Below, in pieces: positions 1-8,109 of a stretch of DNA of 64,000 bases. Positions within the stretch are counted from its first letter, which is position 1, and every line of letters starts with the position of its first letter. The stretch comes from Luteolibacter pohnpeiensis (GTDB lineage: Bacteria > Verrucomicrobiota > Verrucomicrobiia > Verrucomicrobiales > Akkermansiaceae), in NCBI RefSeq assembly GCF_016595435.1, contig NZ_JAENIJ010000002.1, forward strand, positions 20,545-84,544, given 5' to 3'. The notes under the pieces were generated by a model. That model did no database searches, had not been told where the DNA came from, and was given only the letters and a program-made list of their open reading frames with translations. Made by a program: the position numbers and the translations under genes.

Positions 1-1431
1 ACCGATTTCATCGCGCCGCCGCTTCCATCGGGCTGCTTCCTCTGGGCTTGGACGATACGGTTTGCCATGCGGCACACATTGGCCGACCAGCATCGCCAGA
101 TAGCCATCGAAGCCAAATGAGTTTTGCGGTGGCAGGATGATCCCGTTGAGCAATGTGCTCGGACCGTTTTCCAAGTAGGAGTCGACCATTTGCTGCGCGC
201 CCCCCAGTCGAGTATCTGCCCGGCAGGTTTGCCAAAATGGCGTATCCAGCCTGGTGTTGAACTTGTAATGCACCGCCAGGAAGTCGCGGGTATCATCCCA
301 CTGGCCGGCGTTGTATCGATTGTAAAAATCGACCAAGCTCGGCGTCGGCTCGCACAGACTGTCCATCAAAACATCGGCCAGGGTGCTGGTTTGGACGCAG
401 ATGATTTGCAAGGCCGTCGCTTCGAGTGGCTCGACGAATCCGCTGGCGTTGCCGATGCCTACCACATTTCCGGACCACATTTTTTCGCAGCGATACGATC
501 GGAATTTCACCACGCGCGGCTCGGTGCTCAGTTGGGGATTCTTGCGGCGGAATTCCTCCAAAGCCGCATCGTCGCTCACAAAGTTCGACGCGTAGACATA
601 GCCCCGATTGATGAAATTTTCGTGTTCAATCTGCCAAGCCCAACCGTGATCCATCGTTTCCGCGGTAGTATAAGGAAGGATCGGCTCGTTGGTGCGCGAC
701 CAGCCCGCGATCACCGCACGATCGCAAAACAAGGAGTCCGAATACGTCACTTGGGGGACAGCCAATGCTTTACCTAACAACTCTGAGCGGAATCCGGAGG
801 CATCGACAAATAAATCCGCCGTCACACTTTCGCCCGATTCCAGGATCAAGCGCTTCACCCCCAATTCCGAGCCACCATTCGTGTTCACCGGGCCGGTTTC
901 GACCTGATCCACTTTGCCATCGGTGATGGTCACCCCAACCGCACGCGCCACCTGTTCCAAGTAGCTGACGAGCTTCTCATTTTCGATGTGATAGGCATGG
1001 GGCGGACGGATTTGCGGCGTGCCATCCGGTTTTCTCGGAAACACCGTTCCCTTCGCCATCAGGGCCGAAATCGGGCCAAGCCACGTGGTTTCTTCATCGT
1101 GGTAAAATCCGGGCCGCCTGCTGAATCCTTCGATTTCCTGAGTGTATTCCTTCGCGAAGGTGTAATAAAATTCCTCCCTGGGCCCCCACAAAAAGCGGAT
1201 GCCCAGTTTCCAAGTCGGCTGCACCCCTTGATAAAACGGCTTCACCGGCATTTTCAGATAATCGAAGAAATGTCGCGGGAACGCAGCGGTTGTCCCCTCA
1301 CCCACCCCGATGACCCCGATGTCCAAACTCCGGATCAATCTCAACTTCAGATGCGGCAGTTGTTTTGCCAAAGTGATCGCTGCTAACAGTCCAGCACTCC
1401 CTCCCCCTAAAATGACGACTTCCTGAATCAT
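1..1431 (-). CDS. Tryptophan halogenase family FAD-dependent protein (3' end missing)
   Basis: The frame is open from the ATG at 1431 to the left edge, so the C-terminus lies outside the window; 477 residues are visible. An N-terminal dinucleotide-binding motif (GGGSAG, residues 9-14) is followed by the family signature GVGEGTT near residue 42. K75 in TWKLGIRF matches the catalytic lysine position of flavin-dependent tryptophan halogenases, and W264-A-W266-Q-I is the WxWxI motif that separates halogenases from monooxygenases. The family uses FADH2, oxygen and halide to halogenate indoles or other aromatics, but many environmental members have unknown substrates. No flavin reductase or biosynthetic genes are adjacent in view. 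An in-frame ATG at 1452 would add seven residues; I prefer 1431 because the Rossmann strand starts right after it. Family assignment is firm; substrate is unknown. Confidence 0.88.
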   Translation of the reverse strand, partial: MIQEVVILGGGSAGLLAAITLAKQLPHLKLRLIRSLDIGVIGVGEGTTAAFPRHFFDYLKMPVKPFYQGVQPTWKLGIRFLWGPREEFYYTFAKEYTQEIEGFSRRPGFYHDEETTWLGPISALMAKGTVFPRKPDGTPQIRPPHAYHIENEKLVSYLEQVARAVGVTITDGKVDQVETGPVNTNGGSELGVKRLILESGESVTADLFVDASGFRSELLGKALAVPQVTYSDSLFCDRAVIAGWSRTNEPILPYTTAETMDHGWAWQIEHENFINRGYVYASNFVSDDAALEEFRRKNPQLSTEPRVVKFRSYRCEKMWSGNVVGIGNASGFVEPLEATALQIICVQTSTLADVLMDSLCEPTPSLVDFYNRYNAGQWDDTRDFLAVHYKFNTRLDTPFWQTCRADTRLGGAQQMVDSYLENGPSTLLNGIILPPQNSFGFDGYLAMLVGQCVPHGKPYRPSPEEAARWKRRRDEIG

Positions 1432-1642
1432 ATCGTGTTCAATCGAAACCATTAGAACCACAATTCAGAACAATACCAGATAACTATTTCACACTATCAG
1501 TTATTCCAAAACCACCAAGACATTAAGAATCAGTCAAACTAACCCAACACCAACCAATTCACGCATTGACGGTATCTAGTTTTTTTGCATTCTAGGGAAC
1601 TGGCTAACTAAACCCACTTGGCCACATTGATAGACTCCCGTT

Positions 1643-2524
1643 ATGAAAAACCCGAATAACCGCAATAAATTCCTGTTGGCATCAGCCGCCATGGCTTTGT
1701 CGCTACCGCTTGCTGTCCAAAATGCCGGCGCATCTGTTGTTAACCTTTATACCTTCAACGACGGCACCGCGAATGATAGTGTTGGTGGCCAGAACGCAGT
1801 AGCCATCAATAGCCCGGTCATCTCCGGCGGTAGTGTTACTTTAGCCAACAGCGGATTGAATAACGCTAACGGCTCAACACAATACATTGATCTACCAAAC
1901 GGCCTGATTAGCACCGCATCCTCCGGCGGTACGAGCGGCGCATTCAGCTTCTCAATCTGGTTCATCGCTACCGAAAGCCGGAACTGGGCTACACCGCTTT
2001 CTTTCGGTACCACAGACGGTGGGGAAAACGCCGCTTCCGGTGCAGGTAGCTCCGACTACATCCAACTCATTCCAGATACAGACGGCGGCAGCCCTTCCAA
2101 CACCTTCCGGCTCACGGCTCACTCCGCAGCGGGTTCAGAACTCGGAGTATCACAGGCTCAGGACCAAACCGCCCCACTCAATACGCTGATCAACGTGGTC
2201 GGCGTGTATGATCTCTCTGCTGCAGCTGGCTCGCAGCAATCCTTCTATGTCAACGGCGTGCTGGTTGGTTCAAGTGATCTCCCGGCAGGACTCGATATCA
2301 ACACCTTCACCAACAACAACAACTGGCTCGGTCGCGGCCAGTGGGATGGTGATGGCGCATGGGTCGGCTCGATCGATGAGCTCGCCATTTACGACAATGC
2401 TGTGGATGCCACGGATGCAGCGAACATTTACGCAGCCGGCCCGGTCGCGGTTCCAGAACCAAGCGCTGCGGCACTGATGTTGGGTGCAGCGGCTGCAGCC
2501 AGCCTGCGCCGACGCCGCGCCTGA
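1643..2524 (+). CDS. LamG-domain PEP-CTERM sorting protein
   Basis: This 293-residue secreted protein has a signal peptide (basic start, hydrophobic core, cleavage after about residue 30). A concanavalin-like LamG/jellyroll domain follows, recognisable from YTFNDGTANDSVGG at the start and from SIDELAIYDNAVDATDAANIY near the end, which is the classic closing strand of LamG_3 domains. The C-terminus is a PEP-CTERM signal: VPEP, an Ala/Leu-rich helix and RRRRA. In this family the tail is recognised by an exosortase and the protein goes to the cell surface or exopolysaccharide matrix. LamG domains usually bind glycans. The gene stands alone, after a 211-bp AT-rich gap and before a strong hairpin terminator. 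Ligand unknown. Confidence 0.9.
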   Translation: MKNPNNRNKFLLASAAMALSLPLAVQNAGASVVNLYTFNDGTANDSVGGQNAVAINSPVISGGSVTLANSGLNNANGSTQYIDLPNGLISTASSGGTSGAFSFSIWFIATESRNWATPLSFGTTDGGENAASGAGSSDYIQLIPDTDGGSPSNTFRLTAHSAAGSELGVSQAQDQTAPLNTLINVVGVYDLSAAAGSQQSFYVNGVLVGSSDLPAGLDINTFTNNNNWLGRGQWDGDGAWVGSIDELAIYDNAVDATDAANIYAAGPVAVPEPSAAALMLGAAAAASLRRRRA

Positions 2525-2560
2525 TCGATCTTTCTTTGTTGATGATTCGTTCGGTAACAA

Positions 2561-2597
2561 CGCCCTCTCCGGCATCGCTGGGGAGGGCGCTTTTCTT
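2561..2597 (+). terminator. Rho-independent terminator after the LamG PEP-CTERM gene
   Basis: A ten-base arm CGCCCTCTCC (2561-2570) pairs with GGGGAGGGCG (2580-2589) with one mismatch around a nine-base loop, followed by CTTTTCTT. It lies 37 bp past the stop codon at 2524 and before the convergent rhomboid gene. Confidence 0.8.
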
Positions 2598-2625
2598 ATA
2601 CGCGTTTCAGAAAAAGCGCTGAGAT

Positions 2626-3450
2626 TTAAGATCGGATCCAGCGTCCGGTGGCAAATCCACCGATCACCCCACAACTCCAACCGGCAAAGTGGCCACCGAT
2701 GTCGGTATTTTCACCGGAAATCCCGAACCATCCCAGCATGATCAATCCCACCATCACAGGGACCATCAACGGCCTTAGTTGGAGAAACGACCGCCCCCTC
2801 CAAGACCGGAACGCGGCAACCCCAACCAAGACTCCCAAGGCAGCGAAGGTCATGGTCGATGCACCAATCGACTGGAATGCCGCCGGATAGCGGAGCCAGG
2901 CATTCAACGCATTTCCGAGCGTCCCCGCCAACAGGATCAACGGCCAACCTCGCCATGCCCCTAATGTTTGCGCCACCATGACGCAAAATACGCCTCCGAT
3001 GCAGAGATTTCCGAGCAAGTGCCCCACTCCGCCATGCAGAAACAGCGCGGTGAACGGACGCCACCATTCGTGCTGATCGATCATCCCCAGACTGGAGTTG
3101 CTGAACCTGCCAGTCACCGCCGGATCGTTGAGCTGCCAGATGAAAACCGATACCAATGCCGCTAGCCAAACCGAGAACCAGGCAAAGCCAGGTGGGAAAA
3201 CCGGCAACTCGACCGGCTCGATTCGCTGCGACTCTTCGTCCTCATAAAGTTCCAGCTCCTGACGAATCGCCAGCTCATCTTCCGGTTCTGCATGCAGGGC
3301 GAAACTTCCCGGTCTTTCCTCCTCAACCCAGCAAGACCGGCGCATCGCCAGGATCACCAAAGCCCGCTCGCACGCGGCCTGCAGTGACGGCCAGATTCCG
3401 ACCACCACTTCCTTACGCTCCAGCTCTTGTTGGGCTTCCTCCATCGCCAT
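2626..3450 (-). CDS. Rhomboid family intramembrane serine protease
   Basis: The 274-residue protein has a soluble N-terminal region (about 1-88, acidic at 43-80) followed by about six membrane segments. Rhomboid signatures are present: the first conserved loop with HGGVGHLLGN (H139, H144, N148), the catalytic serine S198 in GASTMTF (usually GxSG), and the catalytic histidine H254 in GGHFAGWSCG. The enzyme would cleave transmembrane proteins within the membrane. The serine motif is slightly divergent (GAST rather than GASG) but the Ser-His dyad is intact. It converges with the LamG gene and diverges from the histidine phosphatase gene at 3563. Substrates cannot be told from context. Confidence 0.87.
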   Translation of the reverse strand: MAMEEAQQELERKEVVVGIWPSLQAACERALVILAMRRSCWVEEERPGSFALHAEPEDELAIRQELELYEDEESQRIEPVELPVFPPGFAWFSVWLAALVSVFIWQLNDPAVTGRFSNSSLGMIDQHEWWRPFTALFLHGGVGHLLGNLCIGGVFCVMVAQTLGAWRGWPLILLAGTLGNALNAWLRYPAAFQSIGASTMTFAALGVLVGVAAFRSWRGRSFLQLRPLMVPVMVGLIMLGWFGISGENTDIGGHFAGWSCGVIGGFATGRWIRS

Positions 3451-3562
3451 CCATCATGGCCGATCTTCCAGCTCCGCGCAACCGGTCAAACACCGTTCTT
3501 GCCCGCGAAACATTTCTCCTCCCCTTACCACGCATTTGGGTGTTAGTTGCAAATCCAGAGAG

Positions 3563-4240
3563 ATGCCAATCACACGAATTTTCTTAATCCGCCACGGTGC
3601 CACCGAGTTGACCGATGAGGATCGCTTTGCAGGCTCCACCAACGTTCAGCTTTCCGAGATGGGACGCGAGCAGGTCCGCCGACTCGCCATGCGGCTGAGC
3701 CACATCGATGTTGCCGCCGTTTACGCTTCGCCGCTCGATCGAACCATGGAAACCGCATCGATTCTCGCCGAACCGCACGGACTGGAAGTTCACCCCGTCG
3801 ACGGATTGCGGGAAATATCCCACGGTCACTGGGAAACGCTGACCCGGGATGAGGTTGAAGAAAAATTCCCGGACGAAGCCGCCGCCTGGGACGAGGATCC
3901 CTACACGCACGCGCCAGAAGGTGGTGAAACCGGCCTCGCCGTGACCGCGCGTTCTCTGCCTGCTCTGCTGGAAATCGTGACACGCCACCAAGGCAAAACC
4001 GTGATTGTCGCATCTCATAAAGCAACGATTCGCCTGCTGCTCAGCTCATTGCTCGGCTTCGATCCTCGCCGCTTCCGCGACAATTTGGATCAGGATCCCG
4101 CTGCACTGAACATCCTCGATTTCAAGGATTCGGTGCGTTCACGGCTGATGCTTTTCAACGACACTTCCCACTATTCCGAGACCGGCATGGCCCTGCCGGA
4201 ATCTGCTCAGACTTGCCTCTCCAAATGGTGGGCGAAGTGA
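3563..4240 (+). CDS. Histidine phosphatase family protein (phosphoglycerate mutase-like)
   Basis: This 225-residue protein has the branch-1 histidine phosphatase core: R10-H11-G12 with the phosphorylated histidine, R60 in SPLDRTMET, E84 in LREISHGHWE as likely acid, and H152 in VASHKATIR. The pattern resembles CobC/GpmB-type phosphatases (2,3-bisphosphoglycerate-independent acid phosphatase, alpha-ribazole phosphatase or phosphoglycerate mutase homologues). No cobalamin genes are near, so the substrate stays open. I chose the ATG at 3563 because the first beta strand (ITRIFLIRHG) begins immediately; an upstream in-frame start would add a nine-residue extension without family support. Confidence 0.88.
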   Translation: MPITRIFLIRHGATELTDEDRFAGSTNVQLSEMGREQVRRLAMRLSHIDVAAVYASPLDRTMETASILAEPHGLEVHPVDGLREISHGHWETLTRDEVEEKFPDEAAAWDEDPYTHAPEGGETGLAVTARSLPALLEIVTRHQGKTVIVASHKATIRLLLSSLLGFDPRRFRDNLDQDPAALNILDFKDSVRSRLMLFNDTSHYSETGMALPESAQTCLSKWWAK

Positions 4241-4340
4241 CCCGATGAAACCGCCATCCATTCCCCAAAATATGCGCATCCGCTTACTCCGCCCAATACC
4301 GAGACAGCGCCGTCGGGCTACCGTAGAGGAAATATCCGAA

Positions 4341-4625
4341 ATGAAGATCCAGCTCCTTCCAATTTGGTTTCGTCGGGGGCTCGCCGTCATTGGCGTGTTG
4401 ATGATTCTGCTAGGTTATTGGGATTGGTTCGACTGGCCAGCGATCGTCTTGAACCTAATGGGGATTTTGGGAGTAATCATGATTCTATTTTCAATAGCTG
4501 GCCTGCGGACCACGATGGATAAAATTCTAGATCCATATCAGCCTCAAAAACCAGCTCGGTTTGGCCCCGCAATCCTCGATGGAATCTGGAACGCATTCGG
4601 CAGCATTTGCTCGTCGTTTTGGTGA
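4341..4625 (+). CDS. Small two-helix membrane protein, unknown function
   Basis: A 94-residue reading frame with two predicted membrane helices (about 11-27 and 33-54), a basic start (MKIQLLPIWFRR) and a Phe/Trp-containing C-terminus. I chose the ATG at 4341, preceded by GAGGAAA about 11 bases upstream, over the ATG at 4245, because the extra 32 residues are Arg/Pro-rich and look untranslated. It sits between the histidine phosphatase gene and a set of other small membrane proteins. I do not recognise a family; it could be a spurious frame, but the hydrophobic periodicity argues for a real gene. Confidence 0.5.
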   Translation: MKIQLLPIWFRRGLAVIGVLMILLGYWDWFDWPAIVLNLMGILGVIMILFSIAGLRTTMDKILDPYQPQKPARFGPAILDGIWNAFGSICSSFW

Positions 4626-4698
4626 CAACACGACACCCGCCATAAGTTCTCATTTTCTCCTCGTCAGTCCGAAGTCGTAGGGCAACAGTCGTTTTTTC

Positions 4699-5373
4699 AT
4701 GAAAAAAGCCCCCGCCATCATCCCGGCCTTCTGGCTGCTTCTCATCAGCAAGGCGTCGGCTGGCATGACGACGATCACGCTGACCGATATCGCGCGGGCG
4801 CGGATCGATGCGATTTCGTTTTTCATCGTCGGCTATCTGCTCATTTGCTGGTTCGTAAAGTTGATCTGGAACCAATTGGTCAAATCGTTTCCGGCAATTA
4901 CGCGCCTGAATTACAAGCAAGCGCTCGGCTTCGTTTTTGTCGTCTCGCTGTTGTTTTACGTCGTCCTCACGATGATCTCCGGAGCTCGCGAATTGCTCAC
5001 TCCTGGAGCATGGGAAAAGCAAGGCGCTCGATACCGACTGCGCGAAGGCGAGGCTCCGTTTCCTGAAAAAGAACAACGTCGAACTTCACTTCGTAGCCTG
5101 CAGAAAGCGATTTGGAGTTACGCGGAAAACCATGAAGGTCGCGCTCCAACCAGTCCGCTGAATTCTGAAATCGACCTGAACCTGTGGCAATTCCCGGGCG
5201 GTGGCCTCTACGTGTTGATGCCGGATGTGCTGCCAGGAGTCGGACGAAAAATCCTGGCCTATGAACCTGCGTCTGCTGGCGGACGGCGCTTCATTCTGCT
5301 CTCTGATGGCAGCATCGAGGATCGCTCGGAAAATGTCCTGGCAACCGAAATTCAAGATCAGTCAAAGCGATGA
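4699..5373 (+). CDS. Membrane protein with pseudopilin-like C-terminal region, unknown
   Basis: The 224-residue protein begins with a signal-like hydrophobic segment (about 5-21), followed by two membrane helices (about 37-58 and 73-95) and a soluble C-terminal part. That part (LRSLQKAIWSYAENHEGRAP, about 131-150) has the helix-then-proline pattern seen in the globular heads of type II secretion pseudopilins and related verrucomicrobial proteins, and ends with a LLSDGSIED hairpin. Its stop overlaps the start of the next gene by four bases (ATGA), so the two are probably translationally coupled. Function unknown. Confidence 0.7.
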   Translation: MKKAPAIIPAFWLLLISKASAGMTTITLTDIARARIDAISFFIVGYLLICWFVKLIWNQLVKSFPAITRLNYKQALGFVFVVSLLFYVVLTMISGARELLTPGAWEKQGARYRLREGEAPFPEKEQRRTSLRSLQKAIWSYAENHEGRAPTSPLNSEIDLNLWQFPGGGLYVLMPDVLPGVGRKILAYEPASAGGRRFILLSDGSIEDRSENVLATEIQDQSKR

Positions 5374-6140
5374 AATCGAAAGGAAGTTTGGGCGCCTTGG
5401 GAGTTATCGTGATTGTTAAGCTGATTCTTGCTTCCCCGTTGCTTCCACGAAACATCTACATCTTCGAGCCACCACTGCGTCTGCTCGGTGGCTGGATTGT
5501 CCACTCATTCATCGTCCTTCCAATCGCAGCTGCAAAATGGCGGACCATGCTTTTACCGGCCTCTTGCCTGATTGTCGCGACTCTCTTTGGCCACGCTGTA
5601 GTCCGATCCATTTTACGAAAGAGCTTCACTCCGATTCAGTGGAACTTTCGACAAACCACGTCAGTTGTTGCACTGCTTTTGTTCACTAGTAGTGCAGCTA
5701 TCGCCATTAGCGCGGTCGCCCATCAACTCGTATGGTTGAGCACTCAGGATAAGATCACCCAACGATCAGGAAATTCCGAGACTACCGCAGCCCTCAGCAT
5801 CGCCAAAAACCTTTCCATCGGGATCGATTCGTTTCAGCAAGAAACCGGGCGCCCCCCAACAACTCTGGAGGAAGTGATCGAATATCTCCAAATGCCCGAT
5901 GAGCAGTTTCGTATTCGTTTTGATAGTGGACCGAAGGAAGGTTTTTTGATCCTTCCACCAGCGAGCACCACCGCCCTAACCACAGAAGCCACTCCTGTGG
6001 TCATCTCCCCCGTCCTACCTGAAAGCGGAAAATTCATTGTCGGTTACTCGGACGGCTCGGCGAATAGTTGGCCTGCTCGGCGTTTTGTGAAATTCCTCCA
6101 ATCCCGCAAAGCCGCAGCGGCACCACCGGCAAATGACTGA
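5370..6140 (+). CDS. Membrane protein with pseudopilin-like C-terminal region, unknown (paralogous design)
   Basis: A 256-residue protein that repeats the layout of the preceding gene: several membrane helices in the first half, then a soluble region with a long helix (IAKNLSIGIDSFQQETGRPP) leading to TTLEEVIEYL, and a closing VGYSDGSANSW strand similar to the SDGS of its neighbour. The two are probably diverged copies or members of one family. It overlaps the upstream gene by four bases and the downstream gene by eight, so a three-gene operon is likely. No catalytic motif is visible. Confidence 0.7.
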   Translation: MKSKGSLGALGVIVIVKLILASPLLPRNIYIFEPPLRLLGGWIVHSFIVLPIAAAKWRTMLLPASCLIVATLFGHAVVRSILRKSFTPIQWNFRQTTSVVALLLFTSSAAIAISAVAHQLVWLSTQDKITQRSGNSETTAALSIAKNLSIGIDSFQQETGRPPTTLEEVIEYLQMPDEQFRIRFDSGPKEGFLILPPASTTALTTEATPVVISPVLPESGKFIVGYSDGSANSWPARRFVKFLQSRKAAAAPPAND

Positions 6141-6426
6141 GCCCCTCGTCAGCTTCGTGATCCACCTCCTGTTCGGCTTCGCGTTTTTTCTGCGAAGAAA
6201 TCTGGCCGATATTTCCTGGGATTTTTCCACCTGTGGCGGTGGCTTGATCGCACTGGCCTTGGCGACCTTTCTAATCCACCGATTTTTCACCCGCGTTGCC
6301 GCAAAAGTCCGGCGTTACTGGTGTTTTCGCAGCACCGTCTGCCTGATGATGCTGCTGCCAGTTTTCTTCGGCATGGCCTTTCTCATTCCAGGCATTCTGC
6401 TTCAGTGGAGCCTGTTAGATTGCTGA
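6133..6426 (+). CDS. Small membrane protein, third gene of the 4699-6426 operon
   Basis: A 97-residue protein with three hydrophobic segments (about 4-20, 33-50, 68-90) and basic connecting loops. Its ATG lies inside the end of the preceding gene (eight-base overlap), which supports co-translation with the two pseudopilin-like membrane proteins. I do not recognise the family; an assembly or anchoring role in the same complex is only a guess from gene order. Confidence 0.6.
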   Translation: MTEPLVSFVIHLLFGFAFFLRRNLADISWDFSTCGGGLIALALATFLIHRFFTRVAAKVRRYWCFRSTVCLMMLLPVFFGMAFLIPGILLQWSLLDC

Positions 6427-6504
6427 AACCTCAGCCGAATTTGCAAGTTTATGTCCTGATTCCCGCTCGCCGAACGTCGTGATTTCGAACTAACTTCGAA
6501 ATTG

Positions 6505-6897
6505 ATGAGCGAGCCCGAACCTAAATCCGATTACCTTCTGCTGTTTCGCAACACCGCCTGGCACCGCGACCTTTCAGCCGAAGAAATCCAGAAAGTCATG
6601 ACCGATTGGATGGCGTGGTTCGACGGGCTCGTCGCAGACGGCCGCTGCCTCGGTGGACAATCACTGGAGCCCGGCGGCCTGGTCTTGAGCGGTGCCAATC
6701 GGAGCATCACGGACGGTGCCTACGCGGAATCGAAAGAAGCCGTCGCCGGTTATTTCATGCTTCGGGTCAAGGACATCGAGGAAGCCCGCGAAATCGCCGC
6801 CAATTGCCCCGGCCTGCCCTACGGATCGATTGTGGAAGTCCGTAAATTGATGGATCGCTGCACCGCCAGCAAACTCGCCGAAAACCCAAACCGCTAA
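6505..6897 (+). CDS. YCII-related domain protein
   Basis: The 130-residue protein matches the YCII/DGPF superfamily (ferredoxin-like fold). The region ITDGAYAESKEAVAGYF followed by IEEAREIAANCP and a closing VEVRKL reproduces the family pattern DGPFxExKExxxGYxxi, AxxxAxxCP, vEvRp. Members are small putative enzymes, often near ECF sigma factors or AHSA1 proteins, and none has a well-defined reaction. The ATG at 6505 follows an in-frame TTG at 6502 and is preferred. It lies 11 bp before an AHSA1-type gene, and the two are probably co-transcribed. Confidence 0.85.
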   Translation: MSEPEPKSDYLLLFRNTAWHRDLSAEEIQKVMTDWMAWFDGLVADGRCLGGQSLEPGGLVLSGANRSITDGAYAESKEAVAGYFMLRVKDIEEAREIAANCPGLPYGSIVEVRKLMDRCTASKLAENPNR

Positions 6898-6908
6898 CTG
6901 ACCTCACC

Positions 6909-7373
6909 ATGTCCACCGAATCCGATCGCGAACTGACCCTCACCCGCATCATTGAGGCTCCACCTGCCAAGCTCTTCCGTTGCTGGACTGAGCCGGAATT
7001 GCTCAAACAATGGTTCACGCCCCCGCCATTCAAAACCATCCACGCCGAAGTCGACCTGCGGCCCGGCGGCTCCAGTCTGATCGTGATGCAGGGCCCCGAT
7101 GGCGGAAAAATCGAATGCCCGGGCATTTATCTCGAAGTCATCCCGAATGAAAAACTCGTTTTCACCGATGCCTACCTCTCCGCCTGGGAGCCATCGGCCA
7201 AGCCGTTCATGACCGCCATTCTCACCTTCGATGACTTGGGAGATCGGACAAAATACACGGCCCGCGTGCTTCACTGGACTGCCGAAGACCGCAAAGCTCA
7301 CGAAGAAATGGGCTTTCACCAAGGCTGGGGAGTCGCGACCGATCAATTGGCGGAACTTGCCGCCAAACTCTGA
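6909..7373 (+). CDS. SRPBCC/AHSA1 domain protein
   Basis: A 154-residue START-like (SRPBCC) protein of the AHSA1 type. It opens with the ELTLTRIIEAPPAKLFRCWT strand-helix pattern, has the WFTPPPF loop and the repeated acidic hairpin DLRPGGSSLIVM, and closes with a long C-terminal helix including GWGVATDQLAELA. These domains form a hydrophobic cavity that binds small lipophilic ligands; the bacterial AHSA1 group is not known to act on Hsp90. Pairing with a YCII protein is common. The ligand is unknown. Confidence 0.88.
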   Translation: MSTESDRELTLTRIIEAPPAKLFRCWTEPELLKQWFTPPPFKTIHAEVDLRPGGSSLIVMQGPDGGKIECPGIYLEVIPNEKLVFTDAYLSAWEPSAKPFMTAILTFDDLGDRTKYTARVLHWTAEDRKAHEEMGFHQGWGVATDQLAELAAKL

Positions 7374-7465
7374 TTTTTCGCGGCTGAATGGATTCCCGGT
7401 GAATTCCTTGTGACAAATGCGACTCCGCTTGCACTCCCCGCCGGTCTGCCATACCAAGTTGCTCC

Positions 7466-8068
7466 ATGAAACGCCGTCTCGCTCTCATCTCCCTGCTCTT
7501 GATCCCGCTTTTCGCGTCTTGCGAACCTGCCGCTGAGAAAGAAGCCGCCACCGATGCACCGGCAAAAGCCAAGGTCCTCATGAAAACCAACATGGGAGAC
7601 ATCGAAATCCAGCTCGACGGCAAGAATGCGCCGATCTCTACCGCAAACTTCCTGAAGTACGTCGAGAAGAAGCAATACGACGGCACCGTGTTTCACCGCG
7701 TGATCGAAAATTTCATGATTCAAGGCGGCGGCTACATCATCAAGGACGGGCGATTTGCTGAAAAAGCGACGGATGCTCCGATCAAAAATGAAAGCAACAA
7801 TGGCCTGAAAAACGAGCGCGGCACCATCGCGATGGCCCGCACCAGTGATCCGAACAGCGCGACTTCGCAGTTTTTCATCAATGTGAAAGACAACCCAAGC
7901 CTCAACTATCCCAACAACGGCGGCGGTTACGCAGTTTTCGGCAAGGTCACCAAAGGCATGAACGTGGTCGATAAAATCCGCGAAGTGGAAACCGGCTCCT
8001 TCCCTCCCTTCCCGACCGACGCGCCGCAAAAGCCCGTCATCATCGAGTCGGTTACAGTGATTAAGTAA
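7466..8068 (+). CDS. Peptidyl-prolyl cis-trans isomerase, cyclophilin type, lipoprotein
   Basis: The 200-residue protein has a type II signal peptide ending FASC (Cys about residue 19), so it is probably a lipid-anchored periplasmic foldase. The cyclophilin domain begins at VLMKTNMGDIEIQL and includes the active-site stretch FHRVIENFMIQGG with the catalytic arginine, then the SQFFINV and FGKVTKGMNVVD motifs. The active-site residues Arg, Phe, Met and Gln appear in place. A short Ala/Lys-rich linker separates anchor and enzyme. It is about the size of bacterial PpiA. It stands just upstream of plsY but is not obviously linked in function. Confidence 0.93.
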   Translation: MKRRLALISLLLIPLFASCEPAAEKEAATDAPAKAKVLMKTNMGDIEIQLDGKNAPISTANFLKYVEKKQYDGTVFHRVIENFMIQGGGYIIKDGRFAEKATDAPIKNESNNGLKNERGTIAMARTSDPNSATSQFFINVKDNPSLNYPNNGGGYAVFGKVTKGMNVVDKIREVETGSFPPFPTDAPQKPVIIESVTVIK

Positions 8069-8109
8069 GGCGTGCTCCGTTTTCCGGCGATTTTTCATCG
8101 ATCTATCCC

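Noticed and set aside
1561..1600. TTGACG with a possible -10 upstream of the LamG gene
   Set aside because: The -10 box at the right spacing is poor, so I did not call a promoter.
4245..4340. N-terminal extension of the small membrane protein from the ATG at 4245
   Set aside because: Arg/Pro-rich extension without hydrophobic or domain character; the ATG at 4341 has a better ribosome-binding site.
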